A DNA stretch of 64,000 bases, taken from assembly GCF_007830335.1 (NCBI RefSeq), contig NZ_VLKU01000003.1, positions 310,001-374,000 on the forward strand, given 5' to 3'. A program made the translations under genes and the position numbers. This document shows, piece after piece, positions 44,554-53,035 of the stretch; positions within the stretch are counted from its first letter, which is position 1; each line of letters starts with the position of its first letter. This DNA comes from Paracoccus sulfuroxidans (GTDB lineage: Bacteria; Pseudomonadota; Alphaproteobacteria; Rhodobacterales; Rhodobacteraceae). A model generated the notes under the pieces. That model searched no databases. It was not told where the DNA came from and saw only the letters and a program-made list of their open reading frames with translations.

Positions 44554-46167
44554 ATGACCATGCCACCGCGCAGCGATCTGGGCACCCATGTGGTGACCAA
44601 TCAGCCCGAGGCCGCAGGCGACCGCGACCTCTGGCAGGACGATCCGGTGCTGCGCCAGCTTGCGGGCGGGGTGGGCGTCAACGCTGACCCGGTCGCGGGC
44701 TATGGCGCGCTGATGGGGACGCGCCGCATGCGCGATCTGGCGCGTGACGCGAACCGCCATCCGCCGGAATTGCAGCAGTTTGACCTTGCCGGGCGGCGGC
44801 TGGATGAGGTCCGCTTTCACCCTGCCTATCACGCCTTCATGCAGGCCTCGACGGCGGCCGGGTATCACGCCGTCGCATGGGAGCCCGCGCCTGCAGGCCA
44901 TGCGACCCATGCCTGTCAGGTCTATCTGGCCAGCCAGGTCGAGCCGGGGCATTGCTGCCCGCTGACCATGACCTATGCCTCGGTCCCGGTGCTGCGCCGG
45001 GCGGGGCTGGGGGATTGGGCGGGCCGCATTCTGTCACGTGACTATGACCCGTCCGTGCAGCCCATGGGCCAGAAGGCCGGGCTGACCATTGGCATGGCCA
45101 TGACGGAAAAGCAGGGTGGCTCGGACATCCGCACGAACCTGACCGAGGCCCGCCCGGATGGTGAGATGTGGCGGCTGACGGGGCATAAATGGTTCTGCTC
45201 GGCCCCCATGTCCGATGGCTTCCTGACGCTGGCGCAGACCGGGCAGGGGCTGGGCTGTTTTCTGGTCCCGCGCTGGCTGCCCGAGGGGCGCAATGCGATC
45301 AACATCCAGCGGCTGAAGGACAAGCTGGGGAACCGCGCGAACGCCTCGGCCGAGATCGAATATGCCGGTGCGCGCGCGATCCCGATTGGCGCGCCGGGCG
45401 ACGGCATCCGCACCATTGTCGAGATGGTCCACCATACCCGTCTGGACACCGCGCTGGCCCCATGCGGCCTGATGCGCGCGGCCCTGCGCGAGGCGCATCA
45501 CTGGATCGCCCATCGCACGAGCTTCCAGAAACGGCTGATCGACCAGCCGCTGATGCGCGCGGTCTTTGCCGATCTGGCGCTGGACTGGATCGGCGCGCTG
45601 GCTCTGGGGCTGCATGTCGCGGGACGCTTCGACCGAGCCACACCCGAGGATCGGGCCTATGCGCGCCTTGCCGTGGCGATTGCCAAATATCACGCCAACA
45701 AGCTGTGTCCGCTGGTCACCTGCGAGGCGATGGAGATGCTGGGCGGCATGGGCTATGTCGAGGATACGATGATGCCGATGCTGTATCGCGAAGCACCGCT
45801 GAATGGCATCTGGGAAGGCTCGGGCAATGTGATCTGCCTTGATGCGCTGCGCAGCTTGAGGCGAGAGCCGCTGGCTGCCGAGGTTCTGGCAGAGGAGCTC
45901 GATGCGGCGCGCGGCTTTTCAACTGATTACGACGCAAACCTCAACCAGTATCGAGATCGCTGGTCGGGCGAGATCCCTGAGGCCGAAGCACGCTGGTTTG
46001 TCGAAAATACGGCGCTTCTGCTGTCGGCCTCAGCCCTGCTGCGGCAGGGGCACACGGTCGCTGAGGTCTTCGCGCGGACGCGGCTGACGGGCGCGCGGGG
46101 CCGGTTCAGCGGCGCGCTGGCCGATGCGGCGGCGGATCAGGTCATCGGCGCAAGTTTCGCCGGATAG
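44554..46167 (+). CDS. AidB-like acyl-CoA dehydrogenase family protein
   Basis: ATG 44554, after a GGGAGG ribosome site, gives about 537 residues, longer than ordinary acyl-CoA dehydrogenases and matching AidB. Segments include THVVTNQPEAAGDRDLWQDD at the N-terminus, GMAMTEKQGGSDIR and GHKWFCSAPMSDGFL at the FAD site, and EMLGGMGYVEDTMMPMLYRE with IWEGSGNV near the end. E. coli AidB is an alkylation-response flavoprotein that binds DNA and shields it; the enzyme role is uncertain. The gene stands alone after the hutU terminator and has no ada or alkA neighbour. Confidence 0.88.
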   Translation: MTMPPRSDLGTHVVTNQPEAAGDRDLWQDDPVLRQLAGGVGVNADPVAGYGALMGTRRMRDLARDANRHPPELQQFDLAGRRLDEVRFHPAYHAFMQASTAAGYHAVAWEPAPAGHATHACQVYLASQVEPGHCCPLTMTYASVPVLRRAGLGDWAGRILSRDYDPSVQPMGQKAGLTIGMAMTEKQGGSDIRTNLTEARPDGEMWRLTGHKWFCSAPMSDGFLTLAQTGQGLGCFLVPRWLPEGRNAINIQRLKDKLGNRANASAEIEYAGARAIPIGAPGDGIRTIVEMVHHTRLDTALAPCGLMRAALREAHHWIAHRTSFQKRLIDQPLMRAVFADLALDWIGALALGLHVAGRFDRATPEDRAYARLAVAIAKYHANKLCPLVTCEAMEMLGGMGYVEDTMMPMLYREAPLNGIWEGSGNVICLDALRSLRREPLAAEVLAEELDAARGFSTDYDANLNQYRDRWSGEIPEAEARWFVENTALLLSASALLRQGHTVAEVFARTRLTGARGRFSGALADAAADQVIGASFAG

Positions 46168-46209
46168 GCGGGAATGCGGCCCACCCGCAGGGGCAGGCCG
46201 CGCCGGGCC

Positions 46210-46758
46210 TCAGCCCTTGATGTAATCCTGCGCGTCGATGATCGCGGCATAGGCAAAGCCCAGCGAGGACATCATCGCGGCATGGACCTGTGCTGCCGGA
46301 ATGGTGATCCCGCCATGCTCCAGATCGCGGGTGGCGCAGGCGTCCTGCACGACGCTGGTCTTGTAACCGAAATCACTGGCCGCGCGGGCGGTGGCGTCGA
46401 TGCACATATGGCTCATCGCGCCGACGATCACGACTTCCTCGATGCCAGCGCCGTCCAGACGCGACTTCAGGTCGGTGTTGAGGAAGGGGTTCGGGTGGTT
46501 CTTGACCACGACCGTCTCGCCCGGCTGGGGGGCGACGATGGGGTTGATCTCTGCCCCTTCGGTATCGGCGATGAAGAAGGGGGCCGAGGGATCGGGGAAG
46601 ATGTGCTGGACATGGATCACGCTGTCGCCCTTGCTGCGGGCGGCGTCGATCACGTCGCGGGCGTTCTCGGCCGCCTGCTGGATCTTGTCGAGGGTGTATT
46701 TGCCCCCCGGGAAATAGTCGTTCTGGATATCGACGACGATGATGGCGCGATTGCTCAT
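46210..46758 (-). CDS. Isochorismatase-family cysteine hydrolase
   Basis: A 182-residue single-domain hydrolase with the catalytic triad of the family: Asp in IIVVDIQNDYF, Lys in VVVKNHPNPF and Cys in AMSHMCIDATARAA. Members include nicotinamidases, isochorismatases and various amidases. The metal-binding pattern typical of nicotinamidase (D-x-H-x-H) is not obvious, so substrate is left open. Convergent with the AidB-like gene; the next upstream gene on the strand is type II NADH dehydrogenase. Confidence 0.9.
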   Translation of the reverse strand: MSNRAIIVVDIQNDYFPGGKYTLDKIQQAAENARDVIDAARSKGDSVIHVQHIFPDPSAPFFIADTEGAEINPIVAPQPGETVVVKNHPNPFLNTDLKSRLDGAGIEEVVIVGAMSHMCIDATARAASDFGYKTSVVQDACATRDLEHGGITIPAAQVHAAMMSSLGFAYAAIIDAQDYIKG

Positions 46759-46805
46759 GGTGGTTCACCTCCGATTGGTTGGCGCAAGCCTACCCAGAGG
46801 GTCCG

Positions 46806-46830
46806 GGCCGAAACAATGGTCCTTTCGGCC
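46806..46830 (-). terminator. Weak hairpin after the NADH dehydrogenase gene
   Basis: GGCCGAAA (46806-46813) pairs with TTTCGGCC (46823-46830) with a nine-base loop. No T-run follows outside the stem, so it is only a possible terminator. Confidence 0.3.
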
Positions 46831-46845
46831 AAGACGCGGGCGGGC

Positions 46846-48159
46846 CTAGCGCTTGTTGCTGTAGACGTCCCGCTGGGTGATCAGCCGCGCGCTGTTGCGG
46901 CCGGTGACATAGGACCAGAGCCAGCTGAGCGCGACAGCAAGGCGGCTGCGCGTGCCGATCAAGAAATAGATATGCGCGATCCCCCACAGCCACCACGCCA
47001 GCGGCCCTTTCAGCTTCACCCGCCCGAAATCGGCGACGGCGGCGCGCTTGCCGACGGTCGCGAGGTTCCCGGCATGACGATAGAGGAAAGCGGGCGGGGG
47101 CGTCTTGCCGTCCAGCCGCGCCTTGATGACCTTGGCCACGAACGCGCCCTGCTGCTTGGCGGCGGGGGCAAGGCCCGGCACCTGCTGGCCATTGGCCTGC
47201 TTCACGCTGGCGGTGTCGCCGATGACATAGATGTCTGGGTGCCCCGGCACGCTCAGATCCGGGTTGACCAGCACACGCCCGGCGCGGTCGGCGGGCACAT
47301 GCAGCCATTGCGCCGCAGGCGAGGCGGTGACGCCTGCCGCCCAGATGGTGGTGCGGGCGGGGATCTGCTCGGTGCCGACCGCCACCCCCTGATCCGACAC
47401 GTCAGAGACCGAGGTGCCGGTCATCACCGTCACCCCCAGCTTGGTCAGCGCCGTCTGGACATAGTCCGACATGTCGGGCGGGAAGGCGGGCAGGACGCGC
47501 GGCCCGGCCTCGACCAGGATCACCCTGGCCTGATGGGTGTCGATATGGCGGAACTCCTTGGGCAGGATCTCTTGCGCCAGTTCGGCGATGATCCCGGCCA
47601 GCTCGACGCCGGTGGGGCCTGCGCCGACCACGACGAAGGTCAGAAGCGCCGCACGCTCGGCCGGGTCGGTCGAAAGCTCGGCCTGTTCGAAGGCGGACAG
47701 CACGCGGCGGCGGATGGTGGTCGCGTCCTCCAGCGATTTCAGGCCCGGCGCGGCGGCCTCCCATTCGTCATGGCCGAAGTAGGAATGGCGCGCGCCGGTC
47801 GCCAGCGCCAGCAGGTCGTAATGCAGGGGGGCGGCGTTCTTCAGATCGACCCGGCGTGCGACGGTGTCGATGCCGGTGACCTGCGCCAGCAGCGTCGTCA
47901 CGTCGCGGCGGTTCTTGAACAGGTGACGGATCGGCCAGGCCACGTCCGAGGTCGGCAGGATCGTCGTCGCCACCTGATATAGCAGCGGCTGGAACAGGTG
48001 GTGATTGCGCTGGTCGACGATCGTGATGCGCAGGTTCGGGTCCTTCAGCGCCTTCGCCAGCGAAAGCCCGGCAAAGCCTGCCCCCACGATGACCAGATGT
48101 TTCGGGGTTTGCTGCGATGTGCCATGGGCCGTGGCAGGGGCGGTTTGCGCGTCATCCAT
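46846..48159 (-). CDS. ndh: Type II NADH dehydrogenase (NDH-2)
   Basis: ATG 48159 follows AAGGAGG and gives 437 residues. The FAD-binding site HLVIVGAGFAGLSLAK lies near residue 20, the NADH-binding site FVVVGAGPTGVELAG in the middle, and IYVIGDTASV contacts FAD later. A C-terminal hydrophobic/amphipathic segment (LAWWLWGIAHIYFLIG) should anchor it to the membrane. NDH-2 passes electrons from NADH to quinone without pumping protons. A much longer frame upstream lacks coding character and was not used. Confidence 0.92.
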   Translation of the reverse strand: MDDAQTAPATAHGTSQQTPKHLVIVGAGFAGLSLAKALKDPNLRITIVDQRNHHLFQPLLYQVATTILPTSDVAWPIRHLFKNRRDVTTLLAQVTGIDTVARRVDLKNAAPLHYDLLALATGARHSYFGHDEWEAAAPGLKSLEDATTIRRRVLSAFEQAELSTDPAERAALLTFVVVGAGPTGVELAGIIAELAQEILPKEFRHIDTHQARVILVEAGPRVLPAFPPDMSDYVQTALTKLGVTVMTGTSVSDVSDQGVAVGTEQIPARTTIWAAGVTASPAAQWLHVPADRAGRVLVNPDLSVPGHPDIYVIGDTASVKQANGQQVPGLAPAAKQQGAFVAKVIKARLDGKTPPPAFLYRHAGNLATVGKRAAVADFGRVKLKGPLAWWLWGIAHIYFLIGTRSRLAVALSWLWSYVTGRNSARLITQRDVYSNKR

Positions 48160-48354
48160 CAGAGAGCCTCCTTGACCTGATGTCAGGGTTCCCCGCTGGC
48201 GGCCCGGAAGGAAAGCAAAAAATCGCGCCAATACGCAGGAAGCATGACGAGTGCCCGGGGGTGCGGGCTGCGTCATCCGTTTTGCCCACTGTTGCAGGGG
48301 ACGCGAATAATGTCGTTTATCTGGGCCGCAGGGACTCGGGAAAAGGAGACGGCC

Positions 48355-49275
48355 ATGAAACTTCTTGTTGTCGGAGCAGGATCGACCGGAGGTTATTTCG
48401 GCGGACGTCTGGCCGAGGCAGGCCGCGACGTCACCTTCCTTGTCCGCCCGAAACGGGCCGAGCAGTTGCGCGCGAACGGGCTGCAGATCGTCAGTCCGAT
48501 GGGCGATGTCACGCTGACCCCGCAGCTGGTGCAGGCGGGGCAGATCGCCGCGCCCTATGACGCGATCCTGCTGACGGTCAAAGGCTATGCGCTGGAGGCG
48601 AGCCTTGACGATTTCGCCCCCGCCCTGGGGCCGGATACCGTCATCGTGCCGATCCTGAACGGCATGCGCCATGTCGACCGGCTGCGCGAGCGCTTCGGCG
48701 CGCAGGCGGTGGCGGGTGGGCTGTGCAAATGCTCGACCACGCTGGATGAGGCGGGCCGGATCATTCACCTCAACAAGATCCAGCAGATCTCTTATGGAGA
48801 GCTGGACGGCCAGCCCTCACCGCGCATGGCCGAGCTTGATGCCCTGATGCAGGGTGTGGGGTTCGAGGCGCGGCTTTCGAATGACATCGCGCGCGAGATG
48901 TGGGGGAAGTGGTTCTTCCTTGCCTCGCTGGCGGCGATCACCTGCCTGATGCGCGGCAGCGTGGGGCAGGTCGCGGCGACCGAATACGGGGCCGAGGTCG
49001 CCCGCCAGATTGTCGATGAGGTGCTGGCGATCACCTCGGCGGTGGGCATCGCGCCCAGCCCCAAGGCGGTGGCGGCGGCCAAGGATCAGCTGACCGAGGC
49101 GGGCTCGCCGCTGGCAGCGTCGATGTTCCGCGATCTTCAGGCCGGGCTGCCGGTCGAGGCCGACGAGATTCTGGGCGATCTGGTCGCGCGCGGGAAGGCG
49201 GCGGGCGTGGCCGCGCCCCTGCTGGCGGCGGCGCATGCGAATCTGGCGATCTATGCGGCGGCGCGCCCGTCCTGA
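48355..49275 (+). CDS. panE: 2-dehydropantoate 2-reductase family protein
   Basis: ATG 48355 follows AAAAGGAGA and gives 306 residues. The N-terminal NADP-binding motif VVGAGSTGGYFGGRLAEAG, the conserved Lys in LLTVKGYALE, and the C-terminal helical domain with MWGKWFFLASLAAITC and AGLPVEADEILGD match the PanE/ApbA family, which reduces 2-dehydropantoate to pantoate for CoA synthesis. Several members of the family act on other keto acids, so the symbol is tentative. Divergent from ndh. Confidence 0.85.
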   Translation: MKLLVVGAGSTGGYFGGRLAEAGRDVTFLVRPKRAEQLRANGLQIVSPMGDVTLTPQLVQAGQIAAPYDAILLTVKGYALEASLDDFAPALGPDTVIVPILNGMRHVDRLRERFGAQAVAGGLCKCSTTLDEAGRIIHLNKIQQISYGELDGQPSPRMAELDALMQGVGFEARLSNDIAREMWGKWFFLASLAAITCLMRGSVGQVAATEYGAEVARQIVDEVLAITSAVGIAPSPKAVAAAKDQLTEAGSPLAASMFRDLQAGLPVEADEILGDLVARGKAAGVAAPLLAAAHANLAIYAAARPS

Positions 49276-49407
49276 GCGGGTGAATTTTTCGGCATAACGC
49301 ATTCAAAGGACTGGATCCGATGGGCCTGCGCGACAGTTGTGTCACGTAGGCCGTCAATCGGCGGGCGCGCATGAATGAGTGGTGGACATGCAGCGGCAAG
49401 GCCGCAA

Positions 49408-49423
49408 ATCATGCGCGCATGAT
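49408..49423. promoter_or_regulatory. Perfect 16-base palindrome upstream of the MFS transporter gene
   Basis: ATCATGCGCGCATGAT is a perfect palindrome 24 bases before the MFS start codon, a typical position for a repressor operator. No regulator gene is adjacent. Confidence 0.45.
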
Positions 49424-49447
49424 CGCAGCCACGCGATGGAGGCAGGC

Positions 49448-50761
49448 ATGAACGTGACAATCGACGAAGCTCTGGATCAGGGCGGGGCGGGCCGGTTCCA
49501 GCGCAAGCTGCTGGGGATATTCGGCCTTGTCTGGGCGGCGGATGCGATGCAGGTCATCGCCATCGGCTTTGCCGCGCCCTCGCTGGCAGCGACCTTCGGG
49601 CTGAGCGTGCCGCAGGCGCTGCAGGCGGGGACGCTGTTCTTTCTGGGCATGTTCATCGGCGCCTCTCTGTTTGGCCGGATCGCGGACCGGGTCGGGCGGC
49701 GCAATGTGCTGCTGCTGACGGTGACCTGCGACGCGATTTTCGGCCTCTGGTCGGTTTTCGCCAATGATTTCACCCTGCTACTGGGCCTGCGCCTGCTGAC
49801 CGGCATGGCCGTGGGCGGCACGCTGCCCGTCGATTACGCCATGATGGCCGAGTTCCTGCCCGCGCGAAATCGCGGCCGCTGGCTGGTCTGGCTGGAGGGT
49901 TTCTGGGCCATCGGCACCATCATCATCGCACTGACCGTCTGGATCGCGACCTCGATGGGCTCGCTGGAGCCCTGGCGCTGGATCTTCCTGATCGCCGCGC
50001 TTCCGGCGATGATCGGCATCGGGCTGCGCTTCTGGGTGCCGGAATCGCCCATGTATCTGCTTCGCAAGGGCCGCGAGGCCGAGGCGCGGGACGTGGTGAA
50101 CCGCATCCTCACGGTGAATGGCGCGCGCCCGCTGGCCGAGGATGTCCGGCTGGTCCTGCCCGCCGTCTCGCAGCCCAAGGGCGGCATCATGGGCGAGGAT
50201 CTGCGCCGCCGCACCATCTCGATCCTGGCGGTGTGGTTTCTGGTCTCGCTGTCCTATTACGGCGTCTTCGTCTGGCTGCCCTCGGAACTGGTCAAGAACG
50301 GCTTCGGCTTTGTGCGCGGCTATGGCTTCCTCGTGCTTCTGGCGCTGGCGCAGGTGCCGGGCTATGCGCTGGCCGCGCATGGGGTCGAGCGGTGGGGCCG
50401 CAAGCCCACGCTGATCCTGTTCCTGATCCTCAGCGCCGGGGGATGCCTGCTGTTTACGTTGGCCCCCAGCGACATCGTGGTCGCCTTCTCGCTGCTTCTG
50501 ATGAGCTTCGCGCTGCTGGGCACATGGGGCGCGCTTTACGCCTATACGCCCGAGCTTTACCCGACCAGCCTGCGCGGCACGGGCATGGGGGCTGCGGGCG
50601 CGGTGGCGCGTCTGGGCGGGCTGCTTGCGCCCTCGCTGATGGGCTATGTCGTGGCGCAGGGCTTCGGCGTCGCCATCGGTGTCTTCGCGGCGTTTCTGGT
50701 GATGGGCGCCATCGCCGCCCTGATGATCGAGACCGAGACGCGCAACGCCACCATCGCCTAG
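49448..50761 (+). CDS. Major facilitator superfamily transporter
   Basis: ATG 49448 after GGAGG gives 437 residues with about twelve membrane spans. The loop 2-3 motif DRVGRRN, the second signature GMAVGGTLPVDYAMMAEFLP, NRGRWLVWLEGFWAIGT and PELYPTSLRGTGMG are typical of the sugar/metabolite:H+ branch, including aromatic-acid and niacin carriers. It meets the aldehyde dehydrogenase gene tail to tail; the two stop codons share CTAG. Substrate is unknown. Confidence 0.9.
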   Translation: MNVTIDEALDQGGAGRFQRKLLGIFGLVWAADAMQVIAIGFAAPSLAATFGLSVPQALQAGTLFFLGMFIGASLFGRIADRVGRRNVLLLTVTCDAIFGLWSVFANDFTLLLGLRLLTGMAVGGTLPVDYAMMAEFLPARNRGRWLVWLEGFWAIGTIIIALTVWIATSMGSLEPWRWIFLIAALPAMIGIGLRFWVPESPMYLLRKGREAEARDVVNRILTVNGARPLAEDVRLVLPAVSQPKGGIMGEDLRRRTISILAVWFLVSLSYYGVFVWLPSELVKNGFGFVRGYGFLVLLALAQVPGYALAAHGVERWGRKPTLILFLILSAGGCLLFTLAPSDIVVAFSLLLMSFALLGTWGALYAYTPELYPTSLRGTGMGAAGAVARLGGLLAPSLMGYVVAQGFGVAIGVFAAFLVMGAIAALMIETETRNATIA

Positions 50762-52173
50762 AAGCGCATCATCCAGCCGATGAGCGTACGAAACCGGGCG
50801 CGATAGGGCGGGGCCAGCAGCCCCGCCGCATTCCCCCGCGCCTGTGCCATCACCGGCATCAGATGCGATAGCCGGTCAAACCCCGCCTGCCCGTGATAGG
50901 CCCCCATGCCGCTGGCGCCGACCCCGCCAAAGGGCAGCGCGCCCGAGGCGACATGCAGCAGCGTGTCATTGACCGTCACGCCCCCTGCCACGACCGAGCT
51001 TAGCAGCAGGTCCCGCGTCTCGGCGCTGTCGGTGAAGGGATAGAAGGCCAGCGGGCGCGGGCGTTCCTGAATGTGGCGGACTGCGTCGCGCAACCGGTCA
51101 TAGGCGATCAGCGGCAGGATCGGGCCAAAGATCTCGGCCTCGGCCAGCGGCCCTTGCGCTTCGGTGACGATCATCGGCGGCATCAGACGGCGCGCGGCAT
51201 CGGGGCGGGCCTCGCTCAGCGGATGCAGGACTGCGCCTGTCGCCTGCGCCGCCGCCAGCCCCTCGGCCAGTCGCTGATACTGCCGGTCATTGATGATGTG
51301 GCTGTAGTCGGGGTTCGCATCCAGTTTCGGGTAATGCTTCGCCACCCAGTCGCGCGCGAGCGAGATGAACTGCGCCTCGGTCCCGCGCGGCAGCAGCACA
51401 TAATCCGGCGCGACGCAGGTCTGCCCGGCGTTCAGCAGCTTGCCGGTCATGATCCGCGCGACCGCATGGTCCAGCCGCGCATCGGGCGCCAGCAGAGCCG
51501 GGCTTTTCCCGCCCAGCTCCAGCGTCACCGGCAACAGATTGTCGGCCGCCGCCCGCATGACATGCCGCCCGGTCTGGGTCGATCCGGTGAACAGCAGATG
51601 ATCGAAGGGCAGGGCGCAGAACTCGGCCGCCGTCTGCGGACCACCGGTGATGACCGTCAGCACCTCCGGAGCAAACTGCTTTGCGGCGGCCTCGGCAAAG
51701 CATTCGGCGAAGGCGGGCGCATGTTCCGAGAGTTTCAGCATCGCCCGATTGCCCGCCACGAAGGCCGAGGCCAGCGGGGCCACCGACAAATACAGCGGAT
51801 AGTTCCAGGGCGCGACGATGCCGACGATACCCAGCGGCTGCGGCTGCAGCCACGACCGCGCGGGGCGAAACCACAGCGGCGTGCCGACCCTGCGGCGGCG
51901 CATCCAGCCCTTGCCGTGCTTCAAGGCGTGGCGGATGCTTTGCAGCGACGGGAAGACCTCGGCCAGGTCGGTCTCGGCCTGCGGTCTTTGGCCGAAGTCC
52001 TGCGCGATCGCCTGCCCGAATCGGCGGCGGTTTGCCGTGACCAGCGCCTGAAGCGCCCGCAACCTTTCCGCGCGAAGGCTCCAGCCGGGACAATTCTCGC
52101 GTTGTGCCGCCTGTTGCAGCAGCTCGAATCTTGCGCGCAGATCCGCCGAACGGGCGGGATCGTTCAGGTCCAT
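50758..52173 (-). CDS. Aldehyde dehydrogenase, coniferyl-aldehyde dehydrogenase type
   Basis: ATG 52173 gives 471 residues. The class 3-like ALDH layout is clear: GIVGIVAPWNYPLYLSVAPL, FTGSTQTGRHVM, the general base Glu in VTLELGGKSP and the nucleophile Cys in LLNAGQTCVAPDYVLL. It lacks the long N-terminal part of class 1 enzymes and resembles coniferyl aldehyde dehydrogenases, which oxidise aromatic and medium-chain aldehydes with NAD(P)+. A lipid-aldehyde role is equally possible. Convergent with the MFS gene. Confidence 0.88.
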   Translation of the reverse strand: MDLNDPARSADLRARFELLQQAAQRENCPGWSLRAERLRALQALVTANRRRFGQAIAQDFGQRPQAETDLAEVFPSLQSIRHALKHGKGWMRRRRVGTPLWFRPARSWLQPQPLGIVGIVAPWNYPLYLSVAPLASAFVAGNRAMLKLSEHAPAFAECFAEAAAKQFAPEVLTVITGGPQTAAEFCALPFDHLLFTGSTQTGRHVMRAAADNLLPVTLELGGKSPALLAPDARLDHAVARIMTGKLLNAGQTCVAPDYVLLPRGTEAQFISLARDWVAKHYPKLDANPDYSHIINDRQYQRLAEGLAAAQATGAVLHPLSEARPDAARRLMPPMIVTEAQGPLAEAEIFGPILPLIAYDRLRDAVRHIQERPRPLAFYPFTDSAETRDLLLSSVVAGGVTVNDTLLHVASGALPFGGVGASGMGAYHGQAGFDRLSHLMPVMAQARGNAAGLLAPPYRARFRTLIGWMMRF

Positions 52174-52206
52174 CGCAACCACCGTCAGAAAATTGTTGCA
52201 CGAGGT

Positions 52207-52234
52207 TTGACAAGTCAGGAATCTGTTTAGATAT
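52207..52234 (+). promoter_or_regulatory. Sigma-70-type promoter upstream of the DUF6778-like gene
   Basis: A perfect TTGACA (52207-52212) is followed after 16 bases by AGATAT (52229-52234). It points to the lipoprotein gene starting at 52363, leaving a leader of about 120 bases. Confidence 0.45.
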
Positions 52235-52362
52235 CGGCGGTAAGCTTGTCATTTCAAATCAGTTCACCGTTTTTCCCGAAATGTTCACGTCACTCCTGCG
52301 ACCGTCCCGGGCGGGCTGCACGCCCGCGACCGGCGCAGGACGAGTTTCAAGGATGCTCCGAG

Positions 52363-52971
52363 ATGCTGAAACCAGCCCTCATGACGCTTGCCCTGGTGCT
52401 GGGCACTGCCGCCTGCGCCCCCACCCAGTGGGAGACCTCTTATGACCAGCTGAGCCCGGCCGAGACGCGCAACTGGCGCGTGGCCGAGGTGGATGTGAAC
52501 GTCCCCGAGACGCTGACCACCAGCGAGGAAAACTCCTACGTGCCGAATTTCGACATCGTCTGGCACGGCGATCCCGCAGGCGACCGGCGCGAACAGGCGG
52601 CCAGCATCCTGCGCGAGGGGATCACCCGGGGCGCCCAGGGCCTGCGCGGGCGCGAGCGGGTGCGCATCGTCGCCACGCTGGTGCAGTTCCATGGCATCAC
52701 GCCCATCGTGCGGCAGAACCTGCAATCCTCGGGCGTGCACAACATCCAGTATCAGATCCAGGTCTTCGACCTGCGGACGGGCCAGCCCCTGACCGAAAGC
52801 CAGCTGATCAAGGCCGATCTTCCCGCCCTGGTCGGGCGGGCCGGGGATGAGGCTGACGCGCAGGGGCTGACCCAGCATGTGCAGGTGGTGAACCATATCG
52901 CGGCGGTCACGCAGAACTGGCTGGGCAACGGGGGCGACCCGCGTACGACCTTCAGCCGACGGGGACGCTGA
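52363..52971 (+). CDS. Predicted lipoprotein (DUF6778-like, Rhodobacterales)
   Basis: ATG 52363 gives 202 residues with a lipobox LGTAAC. The mature part is predicted mixed alpha/beta with conserved-looking ADVNVPETL-like and REGITRGAQGLRGRERVRI segments. The style matches a lipoprotein family known from Rhodobacterales (DUF6778), which I name from memory and with some doubt. No function is known. The gene is alone, between a promoter and a hairpin terminator. Confidence 0.75.
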   Translation: MLKPALMTLALVLGTAACAPTQWETSYDQLSPAETRNWRVAEVDVNVPETLTTSEENSYVPNFDIVWHGDPAGDRREQAASILREGITRGAQGLRGRERVRIVATLVQFHGITPIVRQNLQSSGVHNIQYQIQVFDLRTGQPLTESQLIKADLPALVGRAGDEADAQGLTQHVQVVNHIAAVTQNWLGNGGDPRTTFSRRGR

Positions 52972-52992
52972 ACAAAGCGCTGCTAGGATGGT

Positions 52993-53020
52993 CCGGCCCT
53001 TGCGGGCCGGTCTATTCTTT
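52993..53020 (+). terminator. Intrinsic terminator before zapE
   Basis: CCGGCCC pairs with GGGCCGG around a TTGC loop (52993-53010), followed by TCTATTCTTT. It separates the lipoprotein gene from zapE, whose start is only 25 bases further on. Confidence 0.75.
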
Positions 53021-53035
53021 GGCAGGGGGACAGTC

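Noticed and set aside
46846..48768. A 640-residue version of the NADH dehydrogenase
   Set aside because: The first 203 codons have no recognisable domain and no ribosome site, while ATG 48159 has AAGGAGG and starts a normal-length NDH-2.
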